NCBI GenBank assembly: GCA_963763955.1
Contig: CAVXQP010000010.1
Location: 62,001-126,000, forward strand
DNA: 64,000 nt
Direction: 5' to 3'
From: DASUPK01 sp963763955
Lineage (GTDB): Bacteria; Actinomycetota; Thermoleophilia; Solirubrobacterales; 70-9
Position numbers and translations under genes: made by a program. Shown in pieces: positions 53,629-62,263 of the stretch (position 1 is the first letter of the stretch; each line of letters opens with the position of its first letter). The notes below the pieces were generated by a model. That model ran no database searches, was not told the DNA's origin, and was given only the letters and a program-made list of their open reading frames with translations.

Positions 53629-53695
53629 ATGCGAGGGTGTAATGCGAGGGCGCGCCGCCAGGCGCGACCCGTTAGTTAGTCCGAGCAACCCGTTT
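53629..53695 (+). repeat. Nested palindromic elements (type I inside type II)
   Basis: A type II left end (ATGCGAGGGTGT, 53629-53640) starts immediately after the stop codon at 53626-53628. A complete type I copy (53642-53673: ATGCGAGGG, CGCGCC/GGCGCG stem with GCCA loop, ACCCGTT) follows. Then comes AGTTAGT and a type II right end, CCGAGCAACCCGTTT (to 53695). Confidence 0.85.
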
Positions 53696-53725
53696 TACGG
53701 CCAAGCCGGTCTATAGCTTTCGCCC

Positions 53726-54490
53726 GTGCTCACAACGGCCAGCATCGGCAGCGCATACCAGCACGGGATCGTCGACACCGGGCGCGAACCGCATTTCCTC
53801 TTCTTCGTCGCTTTCCTGATCACGTTCGGCTTCATCCGGACGAGCGCACACATGATCCGGGCACAGGTGAAGTGGTGGCCCGGCAACGTCTCGGTCGGCG
53901 GCACGCACGTCCACCACCTCGTCTGGGGCATCCTGCTGCTCCTGACCTGCGGCTACGTCGCCGTCGCGATCGCTCCCGACAGCCCGTGGCGCGAGGTCGT
54001 CGCCGTGCTCTTCGGCATCGGGACCGGCCTGACGCTGGACGAGTTCGCTCTCTGGCTCAACCTCAAGGACGTCTACTGGGAGAAGCAGGGGCGTGCCTCT
54101 ATCGACGCGGTGGTGATCGCGGCCGCGGTGTCAGGTCTGCTGCTGATCAGCCTCCGCAGCTGGATCGACGTGACGACGAAGGTCGCGGATGAGATCCAGG
54201 CCGTCGTCGGGGCGGTCGGACTGCTCGGCGTCATCCTCGCGCTCATCAACGCCGCGAAGGAGAAGTTCGGGATCGCTCTCTGGAGCATCGTGGTCCCGCT
54301 CGTGGGCTTGGTCGGCGCGTCTCGCCTCGCCAAACCCAACTCGGTCTGGGCGAAGCTCTTCTACCGGCACGGCAAGAAGGAGCGATCCGAACAGCGCTAC
54401 TCCGGCAGTCGCGGGAAGCCGTTCTGGAAGCGGGGTGGCGACCTACTCGCTCGGCTCGGGCTGCGCCCCAGCAGTGCCCGGGGAACCTGA
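53726..54490 (+). CDS. Integral membrane protein of unknown function
   Basis: 254 aa from GTG. About six hydrophobic helices. The stretch GNVSVGGTHVHHLVWGILLLL with a His pair next to a membrane helix is its most distinctive feature and could bind metal. The C-terminal ~50 residues are basic and cytoplasmic (KLFYRHGKKERSEQRYS). This is a family seen in actinobacteria without assigned role. Its 3' end overlaps the convergent AI-2E-type gene by 48 bases. Confidence 0.78.
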   Translation: MLTTASIGSAYQHGIVDTGREPHFLFFVAFLITFGFIRTSAHMIRAQVKWWPGNVSVGGTHVHHLVWGILLLLTCGYVAVAIAPDSPWREVVAVLFGIGTGLTLDEFALWLNLKDVYWEKQGRASIDAVVIAAAVSGLLLISLRSWIDVTTKVADEIQAVVGAVGLLGVILALINAAKEKFGIALWSIVVPLVGLVGASRLAKPNSVWAKLFYRHGKKERSEQRYSGSRGKPFWKRGGDLLARLGLRPSSARGT

Positions 54491-55546
54491 CAGCACCAGC
54501 TCGTCGATCACGACGCCGAGCGATGCGGCAGCGGGGATGGCGAGGAGCGCGCCGAGCACGCCGGCGAGCTCGGCACCGACTATCACCGCGACGATCGCGA
54601 CCGCGGGATTCATCTTCAGCGCGCCGCCCTTGTAGAGCAGTGGCTGGATGACGCGGTCCTGAAGCTGCTGGTAGACCAGGAAGAGGGCCAGCCAGACGAT
54701 CGCGTCGCCGGGACCGCCGTCGATCAGCAGGACCGCGAAGACCGCGAACCCTCCCACCGTCAGGCCGATCAGCGGGATCAGGTCGAGGAAGGCGACCAGC
54801 ACCGCGAGCGGCACCGCGAGGTGGAAGCTGTCCGCCTGCAGAAACCCCCAGGTCAGTACACCCGCCGCGATGGCGAGCAGCAGGTTGACGCTGACGTAGG
54901 CCTTGACGACCTGCGCGACCCGGCCGGCGATCCGCCGCGCGCGGCCGCGCTGCGGCTCAGGCAGCCGCCCGGTGCCCCGCTCGACCATTCCCCGGCCCTC
55001 AAGAAGCAGAAAGAAGGTCAGCGCGATCACGGTGATCGCCGCCAGCAGGTGCTCGAGGATGCTGACGGTGAACGACCCGAGGGTGCTCGCCCCGCTGGAC
55101 AGATGGGAGGGGAGGGTCGCCGCCTCCTGGCTCAGCTTGGCGGTGATGTGGTACTTCGCGTTGAGGTCCTGGAACTGCTGGTTGTTGTTCGCCCAGTCCT
55201 CGAAGTCATGAACGTAGCGAGGGAGCTTGTGCGCCAAGCCTTCGATGTCGTGGACGATCGGCGGGAAGACCTGCAGGACCAGGAACACCATCAGCGCCAG
55301 GGCGAGCAGGTAGACGAGCAGAATCGCCAGCACCTTCGGCATCAGGCCCTGTCCCGGCCACGCCCTCTGGATGAGCCCGACGGCCGGGTCGAGCGCCAGC
55401 GCAAGGAAGATCGCCGCCGCGACCCACTGCAGCGTGGTCCGGGTGTGGAGCAGCGCGATCGCAAAGAGGACCGCCAACCCGGCCCAGAAGAGCGCCACCA
55501 GCACGACCTTGGCGACCGCCCGCGCCTGGATCTGGTCCGCGCGCAT
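54443..55546 (-). CDS. AI-2E/PerM-family transporter
   Basis: 367 aa. Seven to eight helices with the family layout: N-terminal helix pair (VVLVALFWAGLAVLFAIALL, TTLQWVAAAIFLALALDPAVG), a soluble segment (VHDIEGLAHKLPRYVHDFEDW) and the conserved C-terminal block VAFLDLIPLIGLTVGG followed by VYQQLQDRVIQPLLYKGG. The family has been linked to AI-2 or sodium/lithium export; the substrate here is open. It is divergent from the leuA leader. Confidence 0.9.
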   Translation of the reverse strand: MRADQIQARAVAKVVLVALFWAGLAVLFAIALLHTRTTLQWVAAAIFLALALDPAVGLIQRAWPGQGLMPKVLAILLVYLLALALMVFLVLQVFPPIVHDIEGLAHKLPRYVHDFEDWANNNQQFQDLNAKYHITAKLSQEAATLPSHLSSGASTLGSFTVSILEHLLAAITVIALTFFLLLEGRGMVERGTGRLPEPQRGRARRIAGRVAQVVKAYVSVNLLLAIAAGVLTWGFLQADSFHLAVPLAVLVAFLDLIPLIGLTVGGFAVFAVLLIDGGPGDAIVWLALFLVYQQLQDRVIQPLLYKGGALKMNPAVAIVAVIVGAELAGVLGALLAIPAAASLGVVIDELVLSGSPGTAGAQPEPSE

Positions 55547-55605
55547 CGCGGCTCAACTTAGAGGCCGCTCGGGACGTCACCCTGCGCTACTCTGCCTTGA
55601 CTTCG

Positions 55606-55665
55606 ATGACGCACCGGCTCGACAGCCTCGCGCTTCTCCTTCTCCTCCCCCTCCGGGGGGAATAA
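55606..55665 (+). CDS. leuL: leuA leader peptide (Leu-rich, attenuation)
   Basis: A 19-codon frame, MTHRLDSLALLLLLPLRGE, then TAA. Eight of 19 residues are leucine, five of them in a row, all CTC or CTT. It stands 70 bases ahead of leuA, where a leucine-sensing leader is expected. A hairpin (GCGGC/GCCGC, 55672-55687) follows the stop, but no T-tracted terminator is present. The Leu-codon run is complementary to the leuA ribosome-binding site. The leader's own Shine-Dalgarno is weak. Naming it leuL is by analogy. Confidence 0.75.
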   Translation: MTHRLDSLALLLLLPLRGE

Positions 55666-55728
55666 GCGCTGGCGGCGCGAGAGCCGCGAACTCACGGAAC
55701 AGGTCATCGGAAGCTTTAGGAGAAGGAG
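55636..55728 (+). promoter_or_regulatory. Anti-Shine-Dalgarno pairing between leader Leu codons and the leuA RBS
   Basis: CTCCTTCTCCT (55636-55646, Leu codons 11-14 of the leader) is the exact reverse complement of AGGAGAAGGAG (55718-55728, the leuA Shine-Dalgarno, ATG at 55735). Pairing would hide the RBS; a ribosome stalled on the Leu codons would free it. This suggests translational attenuation. Confidence 0.55.
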
Positions 55729-55734
55729 GTAGTC

Positions 55735-57342
55735 ATGAGTGACGTAGGCGGTACAGGCGGTCCGGTCCCAGACGAGAACCGGGTCCACATCTTCGATACC
55801 ACCCTGCGGGACGGCGAGCAGTCCCCCGGCATCTCGCTGAACACTCAGGAGAAGGTCGAGATCGCGCAGCAGCTCGCCCGCCTCGGCGTGGACGTGATCG
55901 AGGCCGGCTTCCCGATCACCTCGCCCGGCGACTTCGAGGCCGTCGAGGCGATCGCCCGCAGCGTGGACGGCCCGGTGATCTGCGGCCTCTCCCGCACACA
56001 TAAGGCCGACATCGATGCGGCCTGGAACGCGATCAAGAGCTCCGAGCGGCCCAGGATCCACACCTTCATCTCCACCTCCGACATCCACATCGAGCACCAG
56101 CTCCAGACGACCCGCGAGGACGTCAAGGGGCAGGCGAAGGCGGCCGTCGCCCTGGCCAAGTCCTACTGCGACGACGTCGAGTTCTCGCCGATGGACGCCA
56201 CCCGGGCTGACATCGAATTCACGGCGGAGGTCTGCGCGATCGCCGTCGCAGAGGGCGCGGACGTCATCAACATCCCGGACACCGTCGGCTACACGACACC
56301 GGAGGAGTACGCCGCCTACTTCCGCAGGCTCTACGAGCTGGTCCCGGAGCTGGCCAAGGTGGAGGTCTCGGTTCACTGCCATGACGACCTCGGTCTGGCC
56401 GTTGCCAACTCCTTCGCGGGTGTGGTCGCCGGAGCGCGCCAGGTGGAGTGCGCCGTCAACGGCATCGGGGAGCGGGCCGGGAACTGCTCGCTCGAGGAGA
56501 TCGTGATGCTGCTCCGGACCCGCCGGGACGCGCATGGCCTGGACACGGGCATCGACGCGCGCGAGCTGGCTCGCACGAGCCGCATGGTCTCTCGCCTGAC
56601 CGGCTATTCGGTCCCACCGAACAAGGCCGTGGTGGGGCGGAACGCCTTCGCGCACGAGTCCGGCATCCACCAGGACGGAGTGCTCAAGGAGCGCTCGACC
56701 TACGAGATCATGGACGCGACCGAGGTCGGCCTGGAGTCCAACTCGATCGTCCTGGGCAAGCACTCCGGCCGCCACGCGCTCCAGGACGCGTTGCAGCAGC
56801 TGGGCTTCAGGGTCGACGGCGGAGCGCTCAACCAGGCGTTCAAGCGCTTCAAGGAGATCGCGGACAAGAAGAAGCAGGTCACCGCGCTGGATCTGGAGGC
56901 GATCGTCTCCGACGAGATGCGGGAGAGCCCCGAGGCGTACAACCTCGGCTGGTTCGAGGTGGAGGCGGGCTCGGAGCGGCCCCCCAAGGCGCGCGTCTCC
57001 GTGATGCTGCCCAGCGGGGAGGAGTCGATCGCCGAGGCATCGGGCGACGGTCCGGTCGACGCGATCTTCGGCGCCATCCGGGAGGCGACCCGAACCGACG
57101 CCGAGCTTCAGCGCTATGAGGTCGAGGCCGTCACCGGCGGCACCGATGCACTGGGGGAGGTGAGCGTCTCCGTCCGGGCCAAGGGCCGGCTGGCCAGCGG
57201 CCAGGGCGTGGCGACGGACATCCTCGAGGCATCGGCCCGCGCCTTCGTCCGCGCGATCTCGAACGCCCTCGAGGGCGTCGCGATCCGCGAGGCGGAGGAG
57301 GCCACGGCCGGCGCCGCGGTGGAGCGAACCCCCGGCCCCTAA
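55735..57342 (+). CDS. leuA: 2-Isopropylmalate synthase
   Basis: 535 aa. It condenses 2-ketoisovalerate with acetyl-CoA, the first step committed to leucine. Marks: FDTTLRDGEQSPGISL, VIEAGFPITSPGDFEAV, the metal-binding VSVHCHDDLGLAVANS, NGIGERAGNCSLEEIVM and the C-terminal leucine-binding LeuA dimer domain (about 390-510). Length and the LRDGEQ-PG/HDDLGLA pattern favour leuA over citramalate synthase. AGGAGAAGGAGG is a very strong ribosome site seven bases upstream and is the target of the leader pairing. Confidence 0.95.
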   Translation: MSDVGGTGGPVPDENRVHIFDTTLRDGEQSPGISLNTQEKVEIAQQLARLGVDVIEAGFPITSPGDFEAVEAIARSVDGPVICGLSRTHKADIDAAWNAIKSSERPRIHTFISTSDIHIEHQLQTTREDVKGQAKAAVALAKSYCDDVEFSPMDATRADIEFTAEVCAIAVAEGADVINIPDTVGYTTPEEYAAYFRRLYELVPELAKVEVSVHCHDDLGLAVANSFAGVVAGARQVECAVNGIGERAGNCSLEEIVMLLRTRRDAHGLDTGIDARELARTSRMVSRLTGYSVPPNKAVVGRNAFAHESGIHQDGVLKERSTYEIMDATEVGLESNSIVLGKHSGRHALQDALQQLGFRVDGGALNQAFKRFKEIADKKKQVTALDLEAIVSDEMRESPEAYNLGWFEVEAGSERPPKARVSVMLPSGEESIAEASGDGPVDAIFGAIREATRTDAELQRYEVEAVTGGTDALGEVSVSVRAKGRLASGQGVATDILEASARAFVRAISNALEGVAIREAEEATAGAAVERTPGP

Positions 57343-57356
57343 GGTGGGGGGCCGTT

Positions 57357-57401
57357 TCTGCGTCGACTTCCGTCCGACTGTCGGATGGAACTCGACGCAG
57401 A
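57357..57401. repeat. Hairpin repeat, second family, copy 2
   Basis: TCTGCGTCGA (57357-57366) pairs perfectly with TCGACGCAGA (57392-57401). TTCCGTCCGA (57368-57377) pairs with TCGGATGGAA (57381-57390) with one G-T wobble. It lies 14 bases after leuA and shares outer arms and core with 18186-18230. Confidence 0.75.
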
Positions 57402-57417
57402 TAGGCTGGCGGGCGCA

Positions 57418-57882
57418 GTGAAGGTGCCGAACGTATTGCCTGCCGCGCCGCGGGCGAGCTCGCCGCTCTGGTGGTTCTGGGAGCGGTTCACGGATGCGCA
57501 CACGGCCACGTACAAGCTGAGCGGCGGCCGCATCGGCGGGAAGGCCTACGGCGTACCGGTCGTCCTCATCGAGTCGGTGGGCAGGAAGTCGGGCAAACGC
57601 CGCACGCACCCACTGCTCTGCCTCCCGGATGGCGACAACCTGGTCCTGATCGCTTCCAAGGGCGGGACCGACCGGCATCCGGCCTGGTACCACAATCTGA
57701 AAGCGAACCCCGAGACCAACGCTTGGTGGAAGGGGGAGAAGCGAAGGGTGCGCGCCCGCGAGGCGACCGGCGCGGAGCGCGACCGCCTCTGGCGGATGAT
57801 GGCCGACGCCTATCCGGACTACGAGAACTACCAGCGGCGGACAGACCGGCAGATCCCCGTCGTGGTGCTCGAGCCGGCCTGA
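57418..57882 (+). CDS. Deazaflavin (F420)-dependent nitroreductase-family protein
   Basis: About 154 aa from GTG 57418 (ATG 57385 lies inside the hairpin repeat and is less likely). The DDN-type split-barrel fold is shown by KAYGVPVVLIESVGRKSGKRRTHPLLCLPDGDNLVLIASKGGTDRHPAWYHNLKANPET. That stretch matches the family's cofactor-binding core. It probably reduces a quinone or other small molecule with reduced F420. It lies downstream of leuA on the same strand but with the hairpin between. Confidence 0.88.
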   Translation: MKVPNVLPAAPRASSPLWWFWERFTDAHTATYKLSGGRIGGKAYGVPVVLIESVGRKSGKRRTHPLLCLPDGDNLVLIASKGGTDRHPAWYHNLKANPETNAWWKGEKRRVRAREATGAERDRLWRMMADAYPDYENYQRRTDRQIPVVVLEPA

Positions 57883-57900
57883 TCGGCAGGCGGTCCTGGC

Positions 57901-60186
57901 CTACGGGGCTGGTGCCGGAGCAGGCTCTTCGGCGCCCCCGGTCGCCGGTGGAAGCGACGGGGCGCCCACCGGACCGACGTGTGGGATCCATTCGAGCCAG
58001 CGCGGCAGGTACCAGTTCCAGTCGCCCAGCAACGTCATCGAGGCGGGCAGCAACACCGCGCGGACCAGGGTTGCGTCGATCAAGACCGCGACGCCGAGTC
58101 CCACGCCCAGCTCCTTGAAGAAGACCAGTGACAGTGTGGCGAACACGGCGAACACCCCGATCATCACGACGGCGGCGCTGGTCACCACGCCGGCCGTGGT
58201 CTTGATCCCGTGCGAGACGGCCTCGTCTGTTGGCATGCCGCGGTCGTAGGACTCTCGGATCCGGGTGAGGATGAACACGTGGTAGTCCATCGAGAGCCCG
58301 AAGAGGACCACGAAGAGGAACAACGGCATCCACGAGATGATCGCGCCGGTCGAGTGGAAGCCCAGGAACGATTGCAGGTGGCCATCCTGGAAGATCCAGA
58401 CGATCACCCCGTAGGCGGCGCCCACCGAAAGCAGGTTGAGGATGATCGCCTTGACCGGAATGACGATCGAGCGGAAGGTGAAGAGCAAGAGCAGGAACGC
58501 CGCTGTCAGGACGAAGGCAAAGACGAGCGGGAGGTGGGACTTGGTGGTGTCCCTGAAGTCCTTCGATTCGGCCGTGAAGCCGGTCACGTCGGCGCTGACT
58601 CCAGGTACCGAGCCGATCGTCGCGGGGACGATTCGATTGCGCAGTTCGGCCAGCGCGTCATTCGACTTCGAGTCGGTGCCGTTGCCGACGATTGGAATAT
58701 TCACCTGGGTCACGCTGCGGTCGGGAAAGGTGTCAACTGTGATCGGAGGCTTGAACAGGGGGCTCGCCTTGGCCCGTGCAGCCATGCGGGCGATGCCCTG
58801 CTGGACTTGCGGTGTCGGCCCGTTCGGAGAGCTGACCACCACCGCGGCCGGAATCCCTCCCCCGGGAAACACCTGCTGGATCCGGTTGTAGGTCTGGATC
58901 GAGGGGACATCCTGGGGCAGCGATTCGACGCTCTCGTTGGCGGTGTGCAGGCGGAACGCGGGCAGCGCGAGGAAGACCAGCAGTCCCGCGCACAGGACGA
59001 GGGAGATCACCGGATGGCGGAGAACCGGGTCGAGAATCGGCGACCACACTCGGCTCTCATCTGCCTTCCATGAATGGTGCTTGATGATCGGTACGCCGCC
59101 CTTCTCCACCCGGTCCCCCAGCCAGGACAGGATCGCCGGCAGCACGGTCAGCGAGCCCACCAATGCCACAGCGACGACGAGGATGGTGCCGGTGGCAAAC
59201 GATTCGAAGGTGGGCGTCCCCGCCAGATACATCCCGGCCATGGCGATCATCACCGTGAAGCCGGAGACCAGCACCGCACGGCCCGAGGTCGCCGCGGCGG
59301 CGGCGAGCGCCGCGTCCTCGCTTCGGCCGTCCTCCCGCTCCTCGCGCTCGCGCCGCAGATAGAACATCGAGTAGTCCACGCCCACAGCGAGGCCGATCAG
59401 CAGAATCACCTCGTTGATCGAGCTGTCGACCCCGCCGATGACGTGGCTCAGCGGGCCCATGATGCCGATCGTCGCGATGACCGCGGTGAGCGCCAGGAGC
59501 AGCGGCACTCCGGCGGCGACGAGCGCGCCGAAGGCGATCAGCAGGATGATCAGGGTGACGGGCAGCGACGTGATCAGGGCCTTGCCGAAATCGTCCTGAA
59601 CGACCTTGTTGATCTGCTGCTGCGTGCTGGCGTCGCCGAACTCGCCGAGCGTGAAGCCCGGATGCGCCTGCTGCACGTCGGCGACCGCCTGAACGGCCGG
59701 CTTGACCCGGTCCATGACCTCCGTGTCGTTGCCCGCTATCTGATAGCGGAGCAGCGCCGAATGTCCGTCAGCGGAAACCTGATTCGCGTTCGCCGGGGCC
59801 AGCGGGCTCTCGAAGTTCTGGGTGTCGGGCAGCGCCGCAAGCCTCCGTTGCACGTCGACCGCGACCGCGCGGAAGGCCGGGTCGGCGGCGGTGGATCCGG
59901 TGCTCTGAATCAGCACCATCTCCTGGGCGTGCTCCGGAGCCGCATCGGCAATCGTCTGATCCGCACGTCCGGACTCGCCGACGCCGCTCTGGGTGTGCTC
60001 CAGCGGCTTGGTCCCGGTGGCGCCCCCGATCATGAAGGCAATGACGACGAACGCAAGCCACCCCCAGATGGCGGTCTTGCGGTGTTGCGCGCTCCAGACC
60101 CCTGCGCGCGAAGCCAACCCGCGAGGGCTCATGCCACTACTTGAATCCCCGTCAGGGCGACGAGACGCCGACATCCTTGCCTCCAT
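57901..60186 (-). CDS. MMPL-family RND exporter
   Basis: 761 aa. N-terminal helix, a large extracytoplasmic loop (residues ~65-200), six helices, a second loop (~420-550) and a second group of helices. This is the duplicated MMPL/RND layout. Proton-relay-type residues lie in LIGLAVGVDYSMFYLRREREE and in LFGLSMDYHVFILTRIRESYDRG. It is likely to export a lipid or hydrophobic compound. It is divergent from a XRE-cupin regulator with palindromes between, which makes that protein its likely regulator. Confidence 0.93.
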   Translation of the reverse strand: MEARMSASRRPDGDSSSGMSPRGLASRAGVWSAQHRKTAIWGWLAFVVIAFMIGGATGTKPLEHTQSGVGESGRADQTIADAAPEHAQEMVLIQSTGSTAADPAFRAVAVDVQRRLAALPDTQNFESPLAPANANQVSADGHSALLRYQIAGNDTEVMDRVKPAVQAVADVQQAHPGFTLGEFGDASTQQQINKVVQDDFGKALITSLPVTLIILLIAFGALVAAGVPLLLALTAVIATIGIMGPLSHVIGGVDSSINEVILLIGLAVGVDYSMFYLRREREEREDGRSEDAALAAAAATSGRAVLVSGFTVMIAMAGMYLAGTPTFESFATGTILVVAVALVGSLTVLPAILSWLGDRVEKGGVPIIKHHSWKADESRVWSPILDPVLRHPVISLVLCAGLLVFLALPAFRLHTANESVESLPQDVPSIQTYNRIQQVFPGGGIPAAVVVSSPNGPTPQVQQGIARMAARAKASPLFKPPITVDTFPDRSVTQVNIPIVGNGTDSKSNDALAELRNRIVPATIGSVPGVSADVTGFTAESKDFRDTTKSHLPLVFAFVLTAAFLLLLFTFRSIVIPVKAIILNLLSVGAAYGVIVWIFQDGHLQSFLGFHSTGAIISWMPLFLFVVLFGLSMDYHVFILTRIRESYDRGMPTDEAVSHGIKTTAGVVTSAAVVMIGVFAVFATLSLVFFKELGVGLGVAVLIDATLVRAVLLPASMTLLGDWNWYLPRWLEWIPHVGPVGAPSLPPATGGAEEPAPAPAP

Positions 60187-60222
60187 GTCTCTGATGGCCT
60201 GCCGACCTTATCGTCAACTGCG

Positions 60223-60249
60223 CATACGGACGTATGTGATAGCGTACGC
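60223..60249. promoter_or_regulatory. Palindromic operator candidates between exporter and XRE-cupin gene
   Basis: CATACG (60223-60228) and CGTATG (60231-60236) are perfect inverted arms around GA. GCGTACGC (60242-60249) is a second perfect palindrome, seven bases before the ATG at 60256. The 69-base gap must hold both promoters. Confidence 0.55.
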
Positions 60250-60255
60250 CGCCCA

Positions 60256-60867
60256 ATGACGGATTCGCTTCAGATCACCGGCGCCGCTGGCACAGCAGTC
60301 GCCCGGGACGGATCCGTGGGCGCCCGCATCAGGAGCCTGCGCGAGGCCATGGACCTGTCGCTGAGGGACCTGTCGGAACGCAGCGGCGTCAGCGCCCCGA
60401 TGCTGTCCCAGGTCGAGCGAGGCGACACCAGCCCGACGCTGTCCGTCGCCCAGAAGATCGCCGCCGGCCTCGACCTGACGCTGTCTCAGCTGCTCCGCCT
60501 GGACGAGGATCGCCACGTGGTTGTGGTCCGCTCCGGCGACCGGCGCACGCGCCGCCGCCGTGGACACAAGGTGGAGGAGCTGACGCCGCCGTTGCCCGGC
60601 CAGCGCTCGGACGTTTCGGAGCACACGCTGGCGCCCGGCGCGTCCACCGGGGCTTCAGACGATCCCCCGATGCACGAACCCGGCAGCCGCGAGACGGCTG
60701 TGGTGCTGGACGGCAGGGTGGAGCTCTTCATCGACGGGCAGCGCCACGGACTGACCGAAGGCGACAGCGTCACCTTCGATGCGGACCTGCCCCACCATTT
60801 CGAGAACAATGCCGCGACAGAAGCCAGGCTGATAGCCGTGGTCGCCGCGGGGTTGAGGCGAGGCTAG
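60256..60867 (+). CDS. XRE-family regulator with cupin sensor domain
   Basis: 203 aa. Helix-turn-helix at residues ~25-80 (IRSLREAMDLSLRDLSERSGVSAPMLSQVERGDTSPTLSVAQKIA) and a cupin at ~120-200 (SRETAVVLDGRVELFIDGQRHGLTEGDSVTFDADLPHHFEN). The cupin probably senses a small ligand. It is divergent from the MMPL exporter and co-directional with leuC 8 bases later. It may therefore control the exporter, the leuCD operon or both. Confidence 0.92.
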   Translation: MTDSLQITGAAGTAVARDGSVGARIRSLREAMDLSLRDLSERSGVSAPMLSQVERGDTSPTLSVAQKIAAGLDLTLSQLLRLDEDRHVVVVRSGDRRTRRRRGHKVEELTPPLPGQRSDVSEHTLAPGASTGASDDPPMHEPGSRETAVVLDGRVELFIDGQRHGLTEGDSVTFDADLPHHFENNAATEARLIAVVAAGLRRG

Positions 60868-60875
60868 GAGGATCG

Positions 60876-62261
60876 ATGCCGAAGAACCTGTTCGAGAAGA
60901 TCTGGGACGCACACGAGGTCGACGACGACCTGATCTACATCGACCTCCACCTGGTCCACGAGGTCACCTCTCCCCAGGCCTTCGACGGGCTGCGCCTCGG
61001 CAACCGGAAGGTGCGCCGCCCCGACAAGACCCTGGCCACGGCCGACCACAACGTCCCGACGGACGGCACCCCGACCGCACAGCTGATCGCTGACGAGCTC
61101 TCGCGCGTGCAGGTGGAGGCGCTCGAGCGCAACTGCGAGGAGTTCGGGATTCCCGTCTATTCGCTCGGCTCGGACCGGCGCGGCATCGTGCACGTGATCG
61201 GCCCGGAGCTGGGCGTCACCCAGCCCGGCATGACGATCGTCTGCGGCGACTCTCACACCTCGACTCACGGCGCCTTCGGGGCCCTCGCCTTCGGCATCGG
61301 CACCTCGGAGGTCGAGCACGTCCTCGCCACCCAGTGCCTGATGCAGCGACGGCCGAAGACGATGCGGATCGACTACCCGGGCGAGCTTGGCTTCGGCGTC
61401 ACTGCCAAGGACCTGATCCTGGCGACGATCGGCCGGCTCGGCGTCGGCGGCATGCGGGGCTACGCCGTCGAGTATGCGGGCCCCGCGATCGAGGCGCTCT
61501 CGGTGGAGAACCGGATGACGATCTGCAACATGACGATCGAGGGCGGCGGGCGCGCCGGCATGATCGCCCCTGACGAGACGACCTTCGAGTACGTGCGCGG
61601 CCGCCCGGGAGCTCCGGCCGATTTCGATGACGCGGTCGAGCGGTGGCGAGAGCTGCCCAGCGACGAGGGCGCCGGCTTCGACACCGAGGTCGAGATCGAC
61701 GCGGGCGCGATCTCGCCGATGGTCACCTGGGGGACGACCCCGGGAATGGTGGTGCAGGTCACCGACCGGGTGCCGGACCCGTCCCGGATGGACTCGGCGG
61801 CTGACCGCGAGACCGCGGAGCGAGCCCTCGCTTACATGGACCTGCGACCGGGGACGCCGATGACCGAGATCCCGCTCGACCGGATCTTCATCGGCTCGTG
61901 CACCAACTCGCGGATCTCCGACCTACGCGAGGCCGCCACGATCGTCGATGGCCGCAAGATCGCCTCGAGCCTGCGCGGCATGGTCGTGCCCGGCTCGCAG
62001 CAGGTCAAGGCCGAGGCGGAGGCCGAGGGCCTCGACGAGGTATTCCGCTCGGCCGGATTCGAATGGAGGGAGTCGGGCTGCTCCGCCTGCCTGGGAATGA
62101 ACCCCGACATCCTGCAGCCCGGCGAGCGCTGCGCTTCCACCTCCAATCGCAATTTCGAGGGCCGCCAGGGCGCCGGCGGACGCACGCACCTGGTCAGCCC
62201 GAAGATGGCAGCGGCGGCTGCCGTCGAGGGGCGCTTCGTCGACATCAGGGTTTGGAGCTAG
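60876..62261 (+). CDS. leuC: 3-Isopropylmalate dehydratase, large subunit
   Basis: 461 aa with a strong GGAGG eight bases upstream. Aconitase-fold Fe-S enzyme moving the hydroxyl of 2-isopropylmalate to C3. The three cluster cysteines are in FIGSCTNSRI and SGCSACLGMN. Others: HEVTSPQAFDGLR, ATADHNVPTDG, GDSHTSTHGAFGALAFGIGTSEVEHV. leuD follows 2 bases after the stop. Confidence 0.96.
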   Translation: MPKNLFEKIWDAHEVDDDLIYIDLHLVHEVTSPQAFDGLRLGNRKVRRPDKTLATADHNVPTDGTPTAQLIADELSRVQVEALERNCEEFGIPVYSLGSDRRGIVHVIGPELGVTQPGMTIVCGDSHTSTHGAFGALAFGIGTSEVEHVLATQCLMQRRPKTMRIDYPGELGFGVTAKDLILATIGRLGVGGMRGYAVEYAGPAIEALSVENRMTICNMTIEGGGRAGMIAPDETTFEYVRGRPGAPADFDDAVERWRELPSDEGAGFDTEVEIDAGAISPMVTWGTTPGMVVQVTDRVPDPSRMDSAADRETAERALAYMDLRPGTPMTEIPLDRIFIGSCTNSRISDLREAATIVDGRKIASSLRGMVVPGSQQVKAEAEAEGLDEVFRSAGFEWRESGCSACLGMNPDILQPGERCASTSNRNFEGRQGAGGRTHLVSPKMAAAAAVEGRFVDIRVWS

Positions 62262-62263
62262 CG

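Noticed and set aside
55666..55717. Classical transcription attenuator before leuA
   Set aside because: The hairpin at 55672-55687 is short and no T-run follows, so a Rho-independent terminator is not supported.
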